NCBI GenBank assembly: GCA_965240325.2
Contig: OZ251232.1
Coordinates: forward strand, 1 to 64,000
From: Rebecca billardiae RCC1528
Lineage: Eukaryota > Haptophyta
DNA length: 64,000 nt
Direction of reading: 5' to 3'
Both the position numbers and the translations under genes were made by a program. A model generated the notes under the pieces. The model was not told the DNA's origin. It saw only the letters and a program-made list of their open reading frames with translations, and searched no databases. Shown piece by piece: positions 63,563-64,000 of this stretch (the first letter of the stretch is position 1; each line of letters starts with the position of its first letter).

Positions 63563-64000
63563 GTACATCAGTAGCGCGCGCTCGATAGGCTTAAGCCTAA
63601 GACTCTAGGCGCCGGCGGATGCCTGCTAACTGCTGCTTGATCTGATGCTGATGAGACGATATTATTTATTGATGTCGTGAGACGAAGGCGACGGCAGATT
63701 GGGCAGATCAAGATGGCGATGCACGGTCGGCGAGAGTCCTCGCCGTCGCGGTAGGCGTAACGGACGCGGCGCGCAGCCGCCACCACAGTCCACAGCAGCT
63801 CGAAGAGTGGCGCGTTGACACGGCGCGGTCCCGCCGGGCTCGCCCGCTGCAGCGCCGCCATCAATCAGCCAGCACAGTGCGCGCCGAGAGCCAGCAGCTG
63901 CCCGTGCGGCTGGCCTCGCACTCGCACCGTGAACGGCCGGCGGAACGGCCGGGCTCACTCAGCCAGTGGCACGCACTTGCCGTGTGCAGCCGACCCCCCG
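63026..64000. other. Intergenic region with (TA)n tract
   Basis: About 1 kb to the right edge of the window. It contains AT-rich sequence (63440-63470) leading into a (TA)n tract at 63471-63559. Minus-strand frames at 63568-63958 lack domains. No gene is accepted. Confidence 0.55.
63471..63559. repeat. (TA)n microsatellite
   Basis: About 89 bp of TA dinucleotide preceded by TTATTAATATAATTTAA. Confidence 0.97.

Overview
This window is the left end of a chromosome from a very GC-rich, intron-containing eukaryote. It opens with about 3.1 kb of CCCTAA (vertebrate-type TTAGGG) telomere repeat. The genes include spliced ones and several associated with cilia or centrioles (a SAS-6-like protein, an STPG/PG-rich-repeat protein), plus a mitochondrial ferredoxin, a mitochondrial carrier and SPX phosphate sensing. 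Together with the extreme GC and Ala/Arg/Gly-rich coding, this points to a flagellated microalga. A haptophyte such as a Pavlovales alga is my best guess and a pelagophyte is an alternative; no marker gene in the window proves either.

Layout. 1-3105 is telomere. 3091-3123 is a fold-back junction where repeat polarity flips. 3109-4295 is a subtelomeric patchwork of TTAGGG-like arrays with three copies of a 111-bp unit bounded by inverted repeats. 4296-13175 is a GC-rich subtelomeric desert holding diverged duplications, inverted repeats, one decayed ORF and one exon-like methyltransferase fragment. From 13.2 to 53.1 kb the window is gene-dense: PH-START lipid-transfer protein (-), PHD finger protein (+), [2Fe-2S] ferredoxin (+), SAS6-like (-), coiled-coil protein (-), SPX-RING-Zn2Cys6 fusion (-), STPG-repeat ciliary protein (-), EF-hand/oxoglutarate-type carrier (-), Cys-rich protein (-), MFS transporter (+), glucosamine-6-sulfatase-like enzyme (+), secreted unknown (-), membrane ShKT/racemase-like protein (+), small XAP5-like protein (+), a 2,042-residue Ala-rich protein (+) and a three-TM protein (+). 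53.1-58.5 kb is a repeat-rich island of (TA)n tracts, a long palindrome and a candidate transposon with terminal inverted arrays. 58.5-63.0 kb carries a BCS1-type AAA ATPase with an inserted ubiquitin-like segment (-) and a small divergent gene (+). 63.0-64.0 kb is intergenic.

The genes do not form an operon-like pathway; this is an ordinary nuclear gene neighbourhood. Two or three genes could serve cilia or basal bodies, and three could act in mitochondria (ferredoxin, carrier, BCS1-like ATPase). Introns are short (84-221 nt) and 13 of the 18 I infer begin GTGCG. All exon boundaries were inferred by eye from frame continuity, splice dinucleotides and family alignment remembered in general terms; no database search or transcript was available. 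Long ORFs occur on both strands because of the GC content, and most of them are shadows.
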